A stretch of DNA of 64,000 nt, taken from assembly GCA_003184365.1 (NCBI GenBank), contig NKYR01000115.1, positions 61,454-125,453 on the forward strand. Reading direction: 5' to 3'. Origin of the DNA: Evernia prunastri. Its lineage: Eukaryota > Ascomycota > Lecanoromycetes > Lecanorales > Parmeliaceae. Below are positions 33,701 to 46,177 of this stretch, one piece after another (the stretch's first letter is position 1; each line of letters opens with the position of its first letter). A program made the position numbers and the translations under genes. The notes under the pieces were generated by a model. That model saw only the letters and a list, made by a program, of their open reading frames with translations. It searched no databases and was not told the origin of the DNA.

Positions 33701-35936
33701 TGACATGATTAATTATAGAGATGCCCTAAATCTTCAATGAGCAGAGGGTCCGAATGCAGCGCGACAGCAACACCGACACCGACCAAGAGTGAACAAGCGC
33801 AAGCCACGTCATGATCAAAGCATTCGACACTCAAAACGCAGTCGTAAGACGAATTCTTGGTGATCTTGCCGACGTTTAACTTTCAAGAAGATGGAAGCAA
33901 AAATACGAAGCCGGCTGGGCCATGAGATGGGGCACCGTTTGGAAGGTACTTAAGCGCCAGAAGTGCATACATAGGTACCAACAGTCTGATCAACGTAGTA
34001 TTTGGAATGATGTCAACAGGGCTATGTATCATGTGCGTCTTGCAGCACTGCGCCTGACTAATTCTAGGTTTCAAGACTCTGAGAACCACCGCGAGTCTGC
34101 ACCTACGGTACAATTGCCATTTCCACCGAGGACAGCTCGGTTACCCCTCTCCGACATCCGCCATCTTCCGGACGACTGTCAAGCGGGCCTTAATTGTTGC
34201 CCGCTGGGATTGAATTGTACTGTGACTTGAAGCATGTAAATGGAACCTCAGCAGCAGAATTGGGGTCCGCAGAGAACAGAATGGGGGCCGCAGAGACGAT
34301 CGCCTCGAAAGGGCCACTATGATGACGGAATCGGAGAGCCGAGTAAGGTATACATGTGACTCTGTTCCTTCTTCTATAAACCTCGGCTTGGACTTGAGTA
34401 TCTAGATGGAAAATCATCGTTGTAGGAAGCGAGTCCCGTATACCTATCATGCAACTGTCCAGCTAGTCTTTCCGCCCGCGAGTTGGCAGCTCATAGGTGG
34501 GGAATGTGTTATCGAGGCAATGTCACTTGATGCTACAAGTACTTCGTATGGGGTACTCGTGCGAATTGAGCCAATAGCATGCACCGATCACCACGCCACC
34601 ATTTCCGTCCGATCCAATCAAGAATCTTTCGTTTCTTTTCAAAAGAGAAAATACCGAGACACTGCAGAACTTATGTACTCCGCATTGTAGGTGGACATTG
34701 TAGTCCCCTGGGCGATACATATCCCTCCTCACGGTCTACACACACACATCACCTGAGTTATCGAATCGATAGAACCGTCTCTCGCAAAACCAGACCCGAG
34801 GTACCTTGTCACGATACGGTCTCATCTCATACACAATCAACCCCAACCACCACCATCACCATTCTCAACAAGACTCCACGCATCCTGCACGAGAAAACAG
34901 CCTGGAATGACACGCACGCACCGCACGGCACTGCACCGCAAGACAGCTGTAGCCATGCGAGTTCCCCATTCCACGACCTTCATCGTTGCTGAGAGGACGG
35001 GGTTTTGGTAGAGTAGGCAGGGAAAGCCCCAGAACCATCCCAACAACCCACCCCGGACTCCTCTCAACGTGGCACCTCGTCGATAGCTACTTGTAGATTT
35101 CTCTTTATCCCGGTACATAAACACTGATTCCTTCTCATGGAATGCTACATGTACTCGTGCTGTACGGTACGGTGTTGTGGATAAGTAAGTACGTCTTTCT
35201 GTCGATCACTTACACCGCAAATGAATGCATGGATGGATTGGTGTGGAAGGGCATATATCCACCTATCAGCGTCACGGGGGCGCTGCAGCCTTGTCTGATG
35301 GCTATTTCCCTCTCTAATTATATCTCGAGAAGTAGTGATGATGATGATGTCCTAGCTTCGAGGAAAAGTTTTCTTGATCACGCGCAGTGCTTCTGGGCCG
35401 TGATCACACTCGAGCAAGAAAGTGCCATCCACAGGCTAATAGATTGATGTGGTAATCTTACGTTCTGATCCATCCGTTGAAGGACGGCTGCTGCACGTGC
35501 TGTGATTCTAGCATGTTCTGGCACTATCGGTGTAATTGAAACGGAGGCTAGTTTGCCCGTTGTGCTCTGTCTGGCATTTGCGGTGTGCTGGAATGTGTGT
35601 GATTATTGATGAGGGTGGGGTTCGAAAGATACAGAAGCCGCCACTTACGCTTTTCCACGTCTTGTAAGAGCTGATCAATATGCTGTGGGTGTGCGCTGTA
35701 CATGCTCTGAGTGCGCTTGGGGGGTAGGAGGAGGCAGAGTAATGATGACGTTTCATTTGTTATCAGGTGAACAAATGCTGGACCAGCAAGCAGGACACAA
35801 CTTCATTACCAAAAGAATGTGTATGTAAAATAGAATCAATCAACCGCATGCCATATCGTTACCATTGGACAAGATGCTCCATCATTAAGCCCTCTCCGCC
35901 TTTCTCATCCTTCTCCTGATCTCCCCGTGTGCCCTA
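30719..35936. other. 5.2-kb stretch without a supported gene
   Basis: Many short frames exist but none has a domain, a good start and an intron pattern. The longest, 32756-33370, starts at GTG and is Phe/Ser/Leu-rich, as pyrimidine-rich non-coding DNA gives. Frames at 33922-34230 and 34406-34690 are unassigned. Visible details are pyrimidine tracts around 33180-33290, a 12-bp direct repeat (GTATGCATTAAC) at 33461-33490, and a small duplicated GA-rich unit near 34255-34300. It could hold the long 5' leader and promoter of the CRIB gene, or a non-coding RNA. Confidence 0.5.
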
Positions 35937-37844
35937 CTAGCGCCTCGCAGGACGATGCTGACGACCTGACGGCGGAGGTTCTTTTCCTCCGCTTGACGAT
36001 CCCTTTTCCTTACCACGATCCCCTTTCTGACCCTTTCCCTGCTCTTTCTGAGCCTTGTCCTTTTCCTGCTGTTTCTTAGCTTTATCCTGACTCCCCCCGG
36101 CATGCTGATGCCCTCCTTTGGACGTCACCTGACCTGCCGGAGCATACCTCTGGACTTGCCCAGTCTCCCCCGGCCCTTCACGGTCGTCCAGACGACGTCG
36201 CTGAGGCGGTCTGGGCTGATCAGATCCTCCCGAACCGGGGGCCGCGGCTTGAATTTCCGGGTTCCCATAAGTAGGTTGTTGAGTATAGTAGGTCATAGGG
36301 TCGCTGCCCACTGTAGGGTATCCAGAAACTTGGCCTTGAGGATGTCGAGAGCTGCCGGCCGAATAAGGGGCCGGTTGGTATCCAGATCCAGCGTATGAGC
36401 TATAGCCACCAGTCAAGGGTTGCTGTGGGTATCTAGATGCGGCGTATGAGCTATGGCCACGGGCCAAGGGTTGCTGTGGGTGTCCAGACGCAGCGTAAGA
36501 GCCATGGCTTCCAGATGCAGCGTATGAGCTATGGCCACCAGGCTGCAGGCCCCGAGGTTGAACGGGAGCACTCAGGTCCATTGATTGTAAGCTTCGAGAC
36601 ACAGGCTCCACAGACTGATCTTCACCATTGCTGTCTTGTTCATCATCGTCGTCATCGTCTTCATCATCGTCGTTCTCGTCGTCGTCGTCTTCATTGTCAT
36701 CATCGTTGTCATCGTCACCTCTTTGAGTAGAAATGTCAGTCTCACCTCCCTCTTAGCCATAAGAGCAGGCTTGAACTCACGAGGGCAATAAAAATGGAAC
36801 AGAGCTAGAGGGAATGTCAGTATACCCACTGTCTCGATGGCAGGAGCGGTGTCAAACTCACGGGTTACGTTCGCGAGCGCCCGGGTACCCAGACTCTTTG
36901 AGCAGCTCGATAGCATTGCGACAGAATCCGGTCTGACGACCTTCAGTCATGAAGCGAGCCAACTCTGCAGTGAGCGGATGATCTTTTTGATTTCGAAAAA
37001 TATCCACATGTTTCATAACAATTTGAGGAAAGTTGCGGTGGTTGGTAAGATCGAGCATGGTCCTAACCATATCATTGATCGCAATTGCCGAGTATTCCTT
37101 GCTGGAAGGTTCAACGACCAATTTCGTGGCAGCATACATATTGAGGAGCTGATTCTCGCTCATGGGTTTTCCATTTATGACCGGCAAATCTTTCGGGAGT
37201 ACGTTCAATTTCGACGAGTCCTGACCATGGGCTGGACCAGTCCGACGAACGGGACCACGAGTTGAAGGGGGTTTGGCCTTCCCTATAGGGGGTTTGACCC
37301 TCGCTTTCGGGACTTCGACCTCCACTTCAGGGAGGGTGAGGGTGGCATTCGGTTCAGGGACGTTGGCCTTCTTTGCCAGCTTCTTGACTTGGTCATAGTC
37401 CTCATCCATATGTCCAAGGGCTTCCTTCACGAGATCGTCTCTCCAGACTTTGTTTCCCCCCTTGCGTAAAGCCTTGACGTCCAACAGCACGTTGTATGTC
37501 GCGAATCTCTTCTCTGTAAACGTATGAGGAGCCACATCCTTAACCATCTCCCTGACAATGTCCTTGACCTGGACATCGGTATAGTACTGGTCCTCGTTGC
37601 CTGTTTTTGCTACTAGGATGCGGAGATAAAGACGATTCTGCGGCAGTGTGAAATAATGGAGGCATATTCGGACCATTTCGCTGATGGGTGGAGTGATGTA
37701 TTGCACTAGGATCAAGCTGAGTGCTGAAGTAAACGGGATGATTGCGCGAAGAGATGGGAGTGTTCGAAATGGGGCAAGTCTGTTCTGAGCTGGAGAAATG
37801 TTACGAAAGGAAGACGGAGAAGAGAGAAGAAGTCCAGCTTTCAT
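35937..37844 (-). CDS. Unknown protein with poly-acidic run and Tyr/Ser/Gly repeats
   Basis: I do not recognise the family. Model (minus strand): exon 1 36862-37844, exon 2 36781-36804 (24 nt), exon 3 35937-36720, introns of 57 and 60 nt; 596 residues. The N-terminal 327 residues look folded, with helices such as VKDIVREMVKDVAPHTF and a Pro/Val/Glu-rich spacer near 160-200. Residues 1-56 are hydrophobic and basic and might be non-coding, with Met57 (MVRICLHYF) as the alternative start. After the micro-exon comes a run of about 30 Asp/Glu/Asn residues, then repeats containing S-Y-A-A-S-G and HPQQPL, then a Lys/Gln/Gly-rich basic tail. The C-terminal half is certainly disordered and resembles low-complexity, condensate-prone sequence. 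Frame and length support a real gene; function is not inferable. Confidence 0.65.
36300..36580 (-). repeat. Coding tandem repeat (SYAASG / HPQQPL units)
   Basis: Four to five degenerate units in the gene above share GGCCATAGCTCATACG-type codons (minus strand). On the plus strand the repeated core is GCGTATGAGCTATGGCCAC near 36449 and 36519, with related forms near 36391 and 36494. Confidence 0.75.
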
Positions 37845-39784
37845 AATCGAACGATGGACGGTCTACCTGAAACCGAGCAACTGATTCGTCTCAGGATTCA
37901 CTAATGCCTTTGCAGATACTGCCTGCCCTGGGTATCACGATCTTGGACCGCCTCACTCAAAGCTACTACACTGGAATGGCTGGCTGTGGTGGTTGGGACG
38001 GCATTCTGTCTCAGGACTCGAGGCTGGCAGGTCCTCAGTCCGGTGGCAATGTGTCCCAGCATCATGGATGGAGATCCAAACATCGACGAGACGGGCAGCG
38101 TTTCAAGCCGCAACAGATTTCTCCCACGGACAGACACCGCGAGCTCGAAGGATCAGGATAGGTGCATTCATGACTTAATGCGCCTTCCAGGTTTGACCTG
38201 CCCGGAGATCTGGGTAAGTGAACGAGTGGCTGAGCGACTCGGAGGGGCATCTTTACCTTGGCCACCGTGGGTGTCGAGCCTCCGACGTTGCGACATCGTC
38301 TCCAGTGTCTAGGCGACAGTGAAGGCCACATGACATGATTGGTGAGAGAACGGCGTGTGGGCCTGGCAGGTGTGTTAAAAGAAAGGCGGAGGAAGCTCTG
38401 CCTGGGATTCCATGTTGAATCACAAGTGGGGTTCCGAGCTCCCAGTCTAGCGGCGATTTACTTTACTTTCTAAAGTGACAGTGAAACTCCAATGAAGTTA
38501 TTGGTAAGAGGGGAAGGAGGGGGTCGAGATACCGACATTTATTCATATTTGCAGGTGCGGCCTGGCTTCCGACGTCACAGCAGTTTCCGCCAGACTCTCA
38601 GGCGGCGGTTCAGATCCACCAAGGTGATTGGTAAGAGGTAACGGGTTGCAACACCGAAAAATCTCCGTCTTTGTAAGTACTAGCTTATGACCGTGTAGCA
38701 GGGACGGCGGAAGAAGCTCAGCCCTATTGAATGCCACTCAAGACTCAATGTACCGAATTAGCTGGCCATCTTAACATTCTGGCAGTAGCGTCCCACAGGC
38801 GGGGATATCGACTTGCTAACACGCATCGTAAGATATAAGGGAGGGAATTGCAGGCAGCAGTAAATATCGGCCGGCGCACCGATCCGAAAGTAATTGAAGC
38901 AGTTGCCCGTGCAGGGGTCTTAGGGCTTCAAAGCAACGTACGGAGGTAAGGTACCTAGGTAGGTAGGTGGACGCCAAGACTCCCTCGGATAGTGCCCCAC
39001 ACACAAAGTTGGGGCTGGCTTCCGAAGGGCTTGTCCAGGCCTTTCTACGCCCACCTCCGTACAGCAGCCCGCGGAGAACAATCGACGGCTCTTACAAGGG
39101 AGTTGCAGAAGGCGATTCTGTGCTAACATTAGCTCAATAACAATTGTGTCGAAGGCATCTCTGCCGGAGCGGGAGCGTGATGGGTTCTGAAGTCGCGCAC
39201 ACGCGTATACGTGTAGGAGCCTTCGAGGTTGCTCTCAATATGACATCTCAAGGGCTGTTCCTGATTAGTTAGAACGTCGAAGATTTATTTCCCTAACTAC
39301 ATAGTCAATATATGTATACAGGCGTTGAATGAATCAGAATTACCGACTTCAACCGATCTCCTGTGCTCCTATCCAACTGTCAACCGAGCAATCCTTGACT
39401 ATTAGTATCCAGTGTAGGCGTCTTGCACTCGCATCCCACATCCAGTACGAGGGCTTCGATTCCGTAAGAGCGGCTTGAAAAAAGCGGGCTCACCCCTGAA
39501 GTTGATGTATGGCTGATGTGGCCTAATTACAATCTCTTGTACACCAGCTCCGCTGGCTCAATGCAACACCGTAACCACACCATGGACGCATTATGTATCC
39601 GCAACACCGCCTGTCCAATCCTGACATGCTAAAAGAAACGCCGACGCTGCATGCTTGCTCCAAATTCATATGCCATGCTTGCTGCGCCACTCACTGATCC
39701 AATGGTGAAACCCAGTCACCCTATCCCAAATGTTAATGGAGCGGCGGTTGCCCTTCGTTTATATTGTAGAACGCATACGGCGGA
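37845..39784. other. No supported gene
   Basis: The 1.9 kb between two minus-strand genes holds only short frames. A segment near 38338-38400 (GATTGGTGAGAG .. GGCGGAGGAAGCTC) resembles one near 38628-38725 (GATTGGTAAGAG .. GGCGGAAGAAGCTC), suggesting an old local duplication. Part is the promoter of the gene ending at 35937. Confidence 0.45.
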
Positions 39785-42100
39785 TCAATGTCCGTTGACC
39801 CTCCTCTCCGGGCTGCTTCCTTCTTTGCTGTTCGGCCGCGAGCTCGTGTTCAGCTCGCCCTGCGTCATCTTCTCCATAAAGCTGATGTAATCGTATTTGG
39901 GAAGGTCTCTGTCTTCTTGCAGATCGGGGCCTTTGTGCTGTGGCATACTGGAAAGAAGGTCTTCTACCAGTTCGTCTGGAATCAGGGAGTGCCGGAGATC
40001 AAGTTCGGTTACGTAAGGCTGGGGTATGTGTTAGTTAACGACAACGGACGCAGCGGTGAAGGCGAAGCGCGAAAGACAGATGGCAGGCACAGAACTACTG
40101 GGAAGAAGAAGAGACCAGAGCCAAGAATTGGTCGAACGTACCTTGCCATCAGCAACTTCCCTGAAGCTTTGAAACACTTGCTCGGCTGTGTTCTGGTCTT
40201 CAGTGACAGATACCATGAACCGAATGAATTGCTCAAACGTGACATAACCCTTGCCAGAACTAATGCTCATGAACTGTTCATGCATCTCTTGCTCGTCGTA
40301 GACCAGACTCAGACTTGCTAACGCGGCCGAGAACTCGAGCTCATGCAGCGTGTTGGAGAGATCCTTGTCGAAATGTCTGAATACCGATTCAAATTCTTCC
40401 AGCTGTATGGGCGTCAAGTTCGTCATTTCCCTAGCTACCATTTGGTTTTCCAAAAAGCCCATCTTGCCAACTACGCTACCTCGTACTAGATCTAACTCGT
40501 ACGCTAGCTCATCGTACGTGTAGGTGGTGAAATCATTCTCTTCAATGTTAGCTTCGTCACACTTATGAGAGAGCGTGGCAAGGGTTTCGAGGTAGTCGGA
40601 TAGCGGAGGTAGATTGCTGTGCAAACGCCGAACATGGGCAAGTTGGTCTGCAAGATCGCCTGAAAGACCTGCGATGGCCAGCGAAAGGGTGGAGAGGGTG
40701 AGAGCGAAATCGTTGGCTTTGTCGGCGAAGGTACGGCGAAGAGCGTTCTTGATGCTGTAAAGGAAAGAAATGGTTAGAAGACTTGTTAGTGGGAGGTAAG
40801 GAATGTTGCGCACTCTCTAATGGTTTCGTTGATGATCTGACTTCTGTCCCTCTCGGCTCGAAGTAGAGTGGCCCATTCATTGTCCAATACTTCCAGCTTC
40901 AGGTCGTCTGGAGGCTCGTAGGCGCGTAGTCGATACGTGCTCATTTTCGTCTTAATGTTTCCCAGTAGAGCATTGAGATCTGATTTCTCAGCCACCCATT
41001 TCCGCTTTTGACTCCTTTTGTACACAGAAAATTGGCTTGACTGGCCTTTGGCATCCACATATGTTCCTGTAAATGTTGCCATGTTCCATGCCTGCCGCTG
41101 AGCCTGAATTTCCTTCAACAGATTCTGCATTCGTTGCTCGAAAGAGTTCTGCATACTCCAGGCCCCGTTCATGTTGGCGACAAATTTCTCCACCCTTCTG
41201 CCCGCGTTCTCGACTCGTTCCATCTGAGAGAAAGCATGAAACCAGTATGCGATGTATGTCATAAGGGATCGCTCGTCAGGTTTGGCAACGTCGCAGACAT
41301 CCTCCACGTCTAAAAGATCCGGTATACCGATCTCTTTAGAAGCAATGTCAAACGCCAGCTTCATGTTCCCTCGGTGATCGCTCTTGTCCAGCTTCTCGTA
41401 GTCTATCAGGTCCGGTCGATGAATGTCAAGCAGAGCGCAGCTGTCTCTCGGTCAGCATGCCTCCTGCATCTGCGTCTCGAAGCGACTCACAAAGCGAGCC
41501 CATCGTTCCAACTAGCCGAGAAGTCCCGCACTTCTACCTCTTCATAACAAGCCGTCTTTCTTTGACACCATAGTAGCAACCCTTCCTTCGCCGTCATGCC
41601 CTCCTCATTAATGTCATTAATCGTAAAGCGTAGAATAAGCGTCCATATCAGCCCAAGTATGATCTTCCTATTTCCATCGACAACGTCCTCCGCCCCAATA
41701 TTCGTCATCTGTATGCCTCGTGCTTTGATGAAGTTGAGGGCGATGTTGACATTTTCGAAGCGCTGGACACGAAGTTTGGGTTTGGAGGCATAGCGGCCAA
41801 GGGACTCATTGCCGAGGACTTCGAGGAGGTGGATGAGGATAACCTATGGCAAATTTGTGTCAGTCTGCAAAGCCTTCGTACATAGATGGCAAACAACGGG
41901 TTAAGAGCATTCGACTTACCCCGTCTGAGAGATCTGTGACCAGGTTTTTGACAGCTACATCTCGACCGCTAACTTTGGCATTCAACCTGGACAGCATGAC
42001 AGTGGTCAGTCATCACGGTCTTCCGAGGGACTTAAAAATTGACAGACCATTTCGTGAATGTCTTCTCCTGAACAGCTATCCACTGTTGCTCTAACCCCAT
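39785..42100 (-). CDS. acnA: Fungal alpha-actinin
   Basis: Crosslinks F-actin in the contractile ring and at septation sites; relatives are Aspergillus AcnA and fission yeast Ain1. Model (minus strand), six exons: 42048-42100, 41920-41986, 41491-41843, 40814-41440, 40142-40754, 39785-40018; introns of 61, 76, 50, 59 and 123 nt; 648 residues. CH1 spans about 5-110 (QQWIAVQEKTFTKWLN, LTDLSDG-like VTDLSDGVILIHLLE), CH2 about 121-228 (TAKEGLLLWCQRKT, DFSASWNDGLAFCALLDIHR). A rod with about two spectrin-type repeats follows, shorter than the four of animals, as usual in fungi. The EF-hand region starts near 475; its first loop DKDLSNTLHELE (near 491) keeps acidic or polar residues at coordinating positions 1, 3, 5 and 12, so calcium binding is possible. 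C-terminal EF-hands end with SFMEKMTQGEL. Confidence 0.95.
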
Positions 42101-42330
42101 GTCCACGAATTCATTGGCTGGGTAATGCGCGCGGCGGAAGAGCGGGGTTTGATGGATGTAGAAGCTGTAGCTATAACTGATGCACACTTTTATTCATGAA
42201 GGGTAGTATTCATGGAGGATATAAAAGAAAATGACGTTCCAGGGACGGCGGCTATGAACTTTGTGTGTGGAGCCCATCAAATCAACATGCGGAATTTTGC
42301 CGCGCCAGCAACCGAGCTAGTCAATTTTGG
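42101..42330. other. Alpha-actinin promoter region
   Basis: Short upstream region of the alpha-actinin gene, bordered by the satellite-like tract. A TATA-like element is not obvious. Confidence 0.4.
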
Positions 42331-42339
42331 TCAAACACT

Positions 42340-43700
42340 GCACCACCACTTTTTGCCCTTCTCTAGGAGCAGCCTTCTTCTACTACTCTACTACTGGTAA
42401 GCGTCCCAAAACTAATCCCAGGGAAGATTTTGTGCTCGTGGGCTTTGAAACTCGCACCCCGATGGTGGGAGGAGAAAATAGCCCTCATGTTGCTGTCGGT
42501 TTCGTTTGTTTGGACTCGCTTAAAATCACGGACTTGAGCACTTTAAGTGGCGTCAGCCCTTTCTCTGACTGGTTTCTACTGGATAAGAGCCTAAGGTCTA
42601 ATCCCAGAAGAGGTTTTTGAGCTCGTGAGCTTTGAAACTCGTCGGATTGACTTTCCGTGCCAGTCTCCGTTTAAGGCAGCTTGATCGACAGACTGTTGCG
42701 GCGATCCGAGCACCACCCTGCATGCGAGAGCGGCCCAAAGCCAATCACTGGCTCACCCTCATGGCAAGCTGAAGCGGCAACTGCGGTCTCTTGAGGAAAA
42801 GCTGGAACTGGTCTGCGACCGTCGAGGAGTTTTCATTTCTTGACTGAAGCTCTCTCGTGGTTGGTCATCTTCGTCTGTCGCCACTTCCGAGGCTTTGTCA
42901 AGTCAAATCTCAAAACGTGACTTGGAAAAAATATGCTGGTCGGAGATTTCTAACAATACAGGATAGGTAAATTACCTTTATGTACTGGTTTGTTTATTTT
43001 CTCAACCTATAAAGTATCGGCTTTCAAGAGCTCTAAGCTGAGACCTATCCACACAAAGTAGGAGTTTGCCTTTATCTTTTACGCTCTTGAAAAATCCCTC
43101 AAGTCGAAATTCGACAAATGTAGGCTGATGGAGAGTTCATTTCAAAAACAGAACGGGCAAGCTACCTCTCTTTGTGATTCGATTCAGGATTCGTTAAGTC
43201 CAAATGCAACAGTTCTCGACATACTCGAGCCGAAATTAGCTTGCATCAAAGCGGCACGTAACCTCTAGTTTCCGTCATCTTTGCCATCTTCTTGAGTCGA
43301 ACTTCGCAAAAGTATTGGCAGATGAAATCTTTCCTGGCACACAGAACGGGTAAAGTACTTGAATTTATTACTTGGTTAAGTTCTGTTAAGCCAAAATGTA
43401 AGAACTTCAAAGCGCTTAAGCCGAACTTATTCCACGTCAAAGTGGTAGGTTACGGCCGATCGTGCGGAGATGGAAATATTTAAACCCACCATGTGACTGC
43501 TTGCAAGGGTCTTAAGCCGATAATGAACCCAAGTTTCTGGGGGAAAAAACTCGTTGAAACGTACACTCGATTGGTAAATTACCATTGATACTCGTACTTT
43601 AACATTCGCTTTCCCTCTGTCTTACAGCGTTTTCCTACTATTTCACCCCTTCCAAGTACTACTTGGCTGGGACAGGGCCTTTCAAGTCGGTTGTTTTTGA
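42340..43700. repeat. Degenerate A/T-rich satellite, period about 185-195 bp
   Basis: Clear copies of a segment beginning ACAG(A)ACGGGTAAA and ending in AAGCCGAA..GTAGG(T) start at about 42958, 43148 and 43341 (spacings 190 and 193), with a partial fourth near 43563. Upstream, CTAATCCCAG followed by a GCTCGTG.GCTTTGAAACTCG element occurs near 42413 and 42598 (about 185 bp). Copies are about 60-75 percent alike by eye. No coding frame survives. It fills most of the interval between two minus-strand genes and could be old RIP-mutated repeat DNA. Confidence 0.6.
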
Positions 43701-43949
43701 GGAAAAGTACGCGTAGTAGGTGTATTTATCAAGGCGCAGGCTCGCTCATTCTTGTTGTCTGTCTGGGAGGAAGTGAGGTTACACAGTACCTATTTAGGAC
43801 TACGGCCAGGGTTTCGCTAAGCAAATTTGAGAAGATTCCCCCTACACACCAAAAATGAAAAGAGAAAGCATTGGACACGGGCAATTGAAAAATGGTTTGT
43901 TCCCCTAAAAAGGTTGATCATTGCTACGATTTAAGGTGAAGATGTTAGT

Positions 43950-46177
43950 TCAGGCCCGACGTTTGGGGTTGCTCGAACCTTGCTTTCCTGAGCGAGACGG
44001 GGTGGCCGGTTCCTCGCTGCTAGACGTGTCCACTTTGGGGGGTCGCCACTTTGTAGCTTTGATTGACTGAGACGCTGATGTGGGTGACTCTGGGAGCGGC
44101 CGTTTTGCGCTCTGCATATCGGCCGCGAAGCTTGGGGTTTCACTAGGCTTCCTTCGTGGTCTCGCAACATCTGAGTCTCCTGGAGGCTTGGCAGATCCAT
44201 CTGGGTCTGTGTTCCTTTTTCTCTGAGAGGCTGCGCTTTGTCTTGTTGGTGGGTCTCTCCCAGCAGCATCGTCACGACTATCATCGTTGAGGGGCCTTCT
44301 GGATAGCCGAGACGACTCTTCTAAGAACGGTTCTTTGAAAACAGCGTGCTTGGAAGGCTTCTTGCCTGCTGATGCAAGCGGCTGAGGGTTAGATGCGCCG
44401 ATTTCTGCGAGTGAGGTAGGAACGGGACGTTCCACGAGGCTTGGGTCTTCGTACGGCTTCCTTGGTAGATTCGTGGCATCTGGATGCCCCAATGACCTGG
44501 TGGACCGGTCTGGAACTACTCGCTTTGTTGTCTGAGGAGCTACAGTTTTACTTACTTGAAGACCTGTACCGGCTGCGTCATCGGGCTTTTCATCCTGATG
44601 GAGCTGTCTATGTAAGTGTGACTGCTCTTGTAGGTGCGATGCACTCAAGGAGTGGCTGGAAGGCGTCCTGTCTCCTGACGTAAGTTGCTGAAGACTGGAG
44701 CCTCCAGTTGCCGACTGTGTTGCGGTATGAAAAGTAGAGGCAAAATCTCCATCCTCGGAGGAGTGCCTTCGATGGAAGACTGGACTTGGTGGAGCACTCG
44801 AATGTAGGTTCTTGGTTTCCAATATGTAGTCATCATTGTAACCAAGAACTTTACATATGCTTTCATACCTAATGCGGTTAGCACGCCCGCAGTTACTCGG
44901 AAAGGACACCTACGAGACTTCATCTCCAAATTCCTTTTTCACGATCCACGGTATTGTATCATGGATACGGTTTGGTAACTCTTGGACATCTATGCAGTAT
45001 TCTGGTCTCGTGAGATGGGAGATAAAATACTCCCTAACTGACGGTGATGATGCTAAACTGCCATACATGGCGATGGACCGGTCCCCTTGGAATAAATTAT
45101 CAGCATGTAAGGTGGAAACATTCCTCTTTACTTACATATTACCAAGAGGTCAATAGCACGGTAGCGCCAACCTGAGAAGAAGAGCTGGTCCAGTATTTTG
45201 TTCGCCCACTGGGCACCTTTGAGGTACTTGTTAATGTTCAGCTCGCTAGTGTCACTAATACAGATTTGTAGTGTCTCCGTTATTGGACCTGATGGAATGT
45301 TTTGCGCGGATAACACGTTGCAGAGACAGACAAGTAAGAAATGTTGAAAGTTGAGTCTCTTATCAGAATGCCGATGAGCGAAGCTGCGTACTAGCCTCAA
45401 GAGATGATCCTTGTCTTGTGTTTCGTCTGCCTCATTCATGATTTTGTCAGAGACAGTGGATGTATCTATGGCTACGGCGGCGAGCATAGACTTATCCAAT
45501 TGCGAAAGTCTTTCATTCCATACCCAACCGAGGGGTACCTCTCCAAGCATCTTGTCAGCTGATACTACCCAGCGTGGCTGCTTATCAGGGTCGCTTCGCG
45601 GTCTTCCCTTATTGCTGCCTGAATTACCCAGCTTTGGTCCCTTTGTGCTCTGCCTCTTGGCTTTTGTTGGGAGGGCATCTTTATAAATAGGATTAGTTGA
45701 TGGTCGGAGAGTGGTAGGTCTGAGATTAATGGAGTGAATTGAAGAAGAGGGTATAGCCTCCACCCCAGCCGGCTTGGAATTTCCGGTTGATACACGCGCT
45801 GTGTTCTTTGATTGATCCGGACTGATTTCTCTGGAGCGATCAGAAGATGCAGGTTGTGAAGAAGAAGGACTAACGACATCGATAACGGGTGGTGATGACA
45901 TAGTTTGAGGTGTCGGTGTGGCTTGTTTAGATAATCGAGTAGAAAGACCTTGTCGGGTGACTGGCGTAGGTTTTTCAGACGGGAAGGTCGAGGCCGTGGA
46001 CGAGGCTTCTGGGGTATCTTGCCGCGATAGGGCATCTGAAGGAGGTGCTATAGCTGGAGTCCTAGCTCCTTCTATGTCATCTAACGCCAAAGCTGTCTTA
46101 CATTGAGGACATTCATTCATTATCCTCTCGTACCGGGCTATTTTGTTCTCAAGCTGCTTTGTGCGTGCAGCTGCCAT
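43950..46177 (-). CDS. Unknown three-exon protein
   Basis: I do not recognise the family. Model (minus strand): exon 1 45136-46177, exon 2 44914-45085, exon 3 43950-44868; introns 50 and 45 nt with clean GT..AG ends and a GCTAACC branch site in the second; 710 residues. The start is ATG 46177, since the GTG upstream follows a stop directly. The N-terminus has a helical segment and a CPQC pair (ERIMNECPQCKTALAL), then about 150 residues of Ser/Thr/Pro-rich linker. Residues about 205-400 appear folded and conserved-looking, with QPRWVVSADKML, GWVWNERLSQLDKSMLAAVA, LNFQHFLLVCLCNVL and GWRYRAIDLLWDRSIAMYG. The C-terminal 270 residues are disordered and basic. Correct splicing over three exons supports a real gene; no function is claimed. 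Confidence 0.7.
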
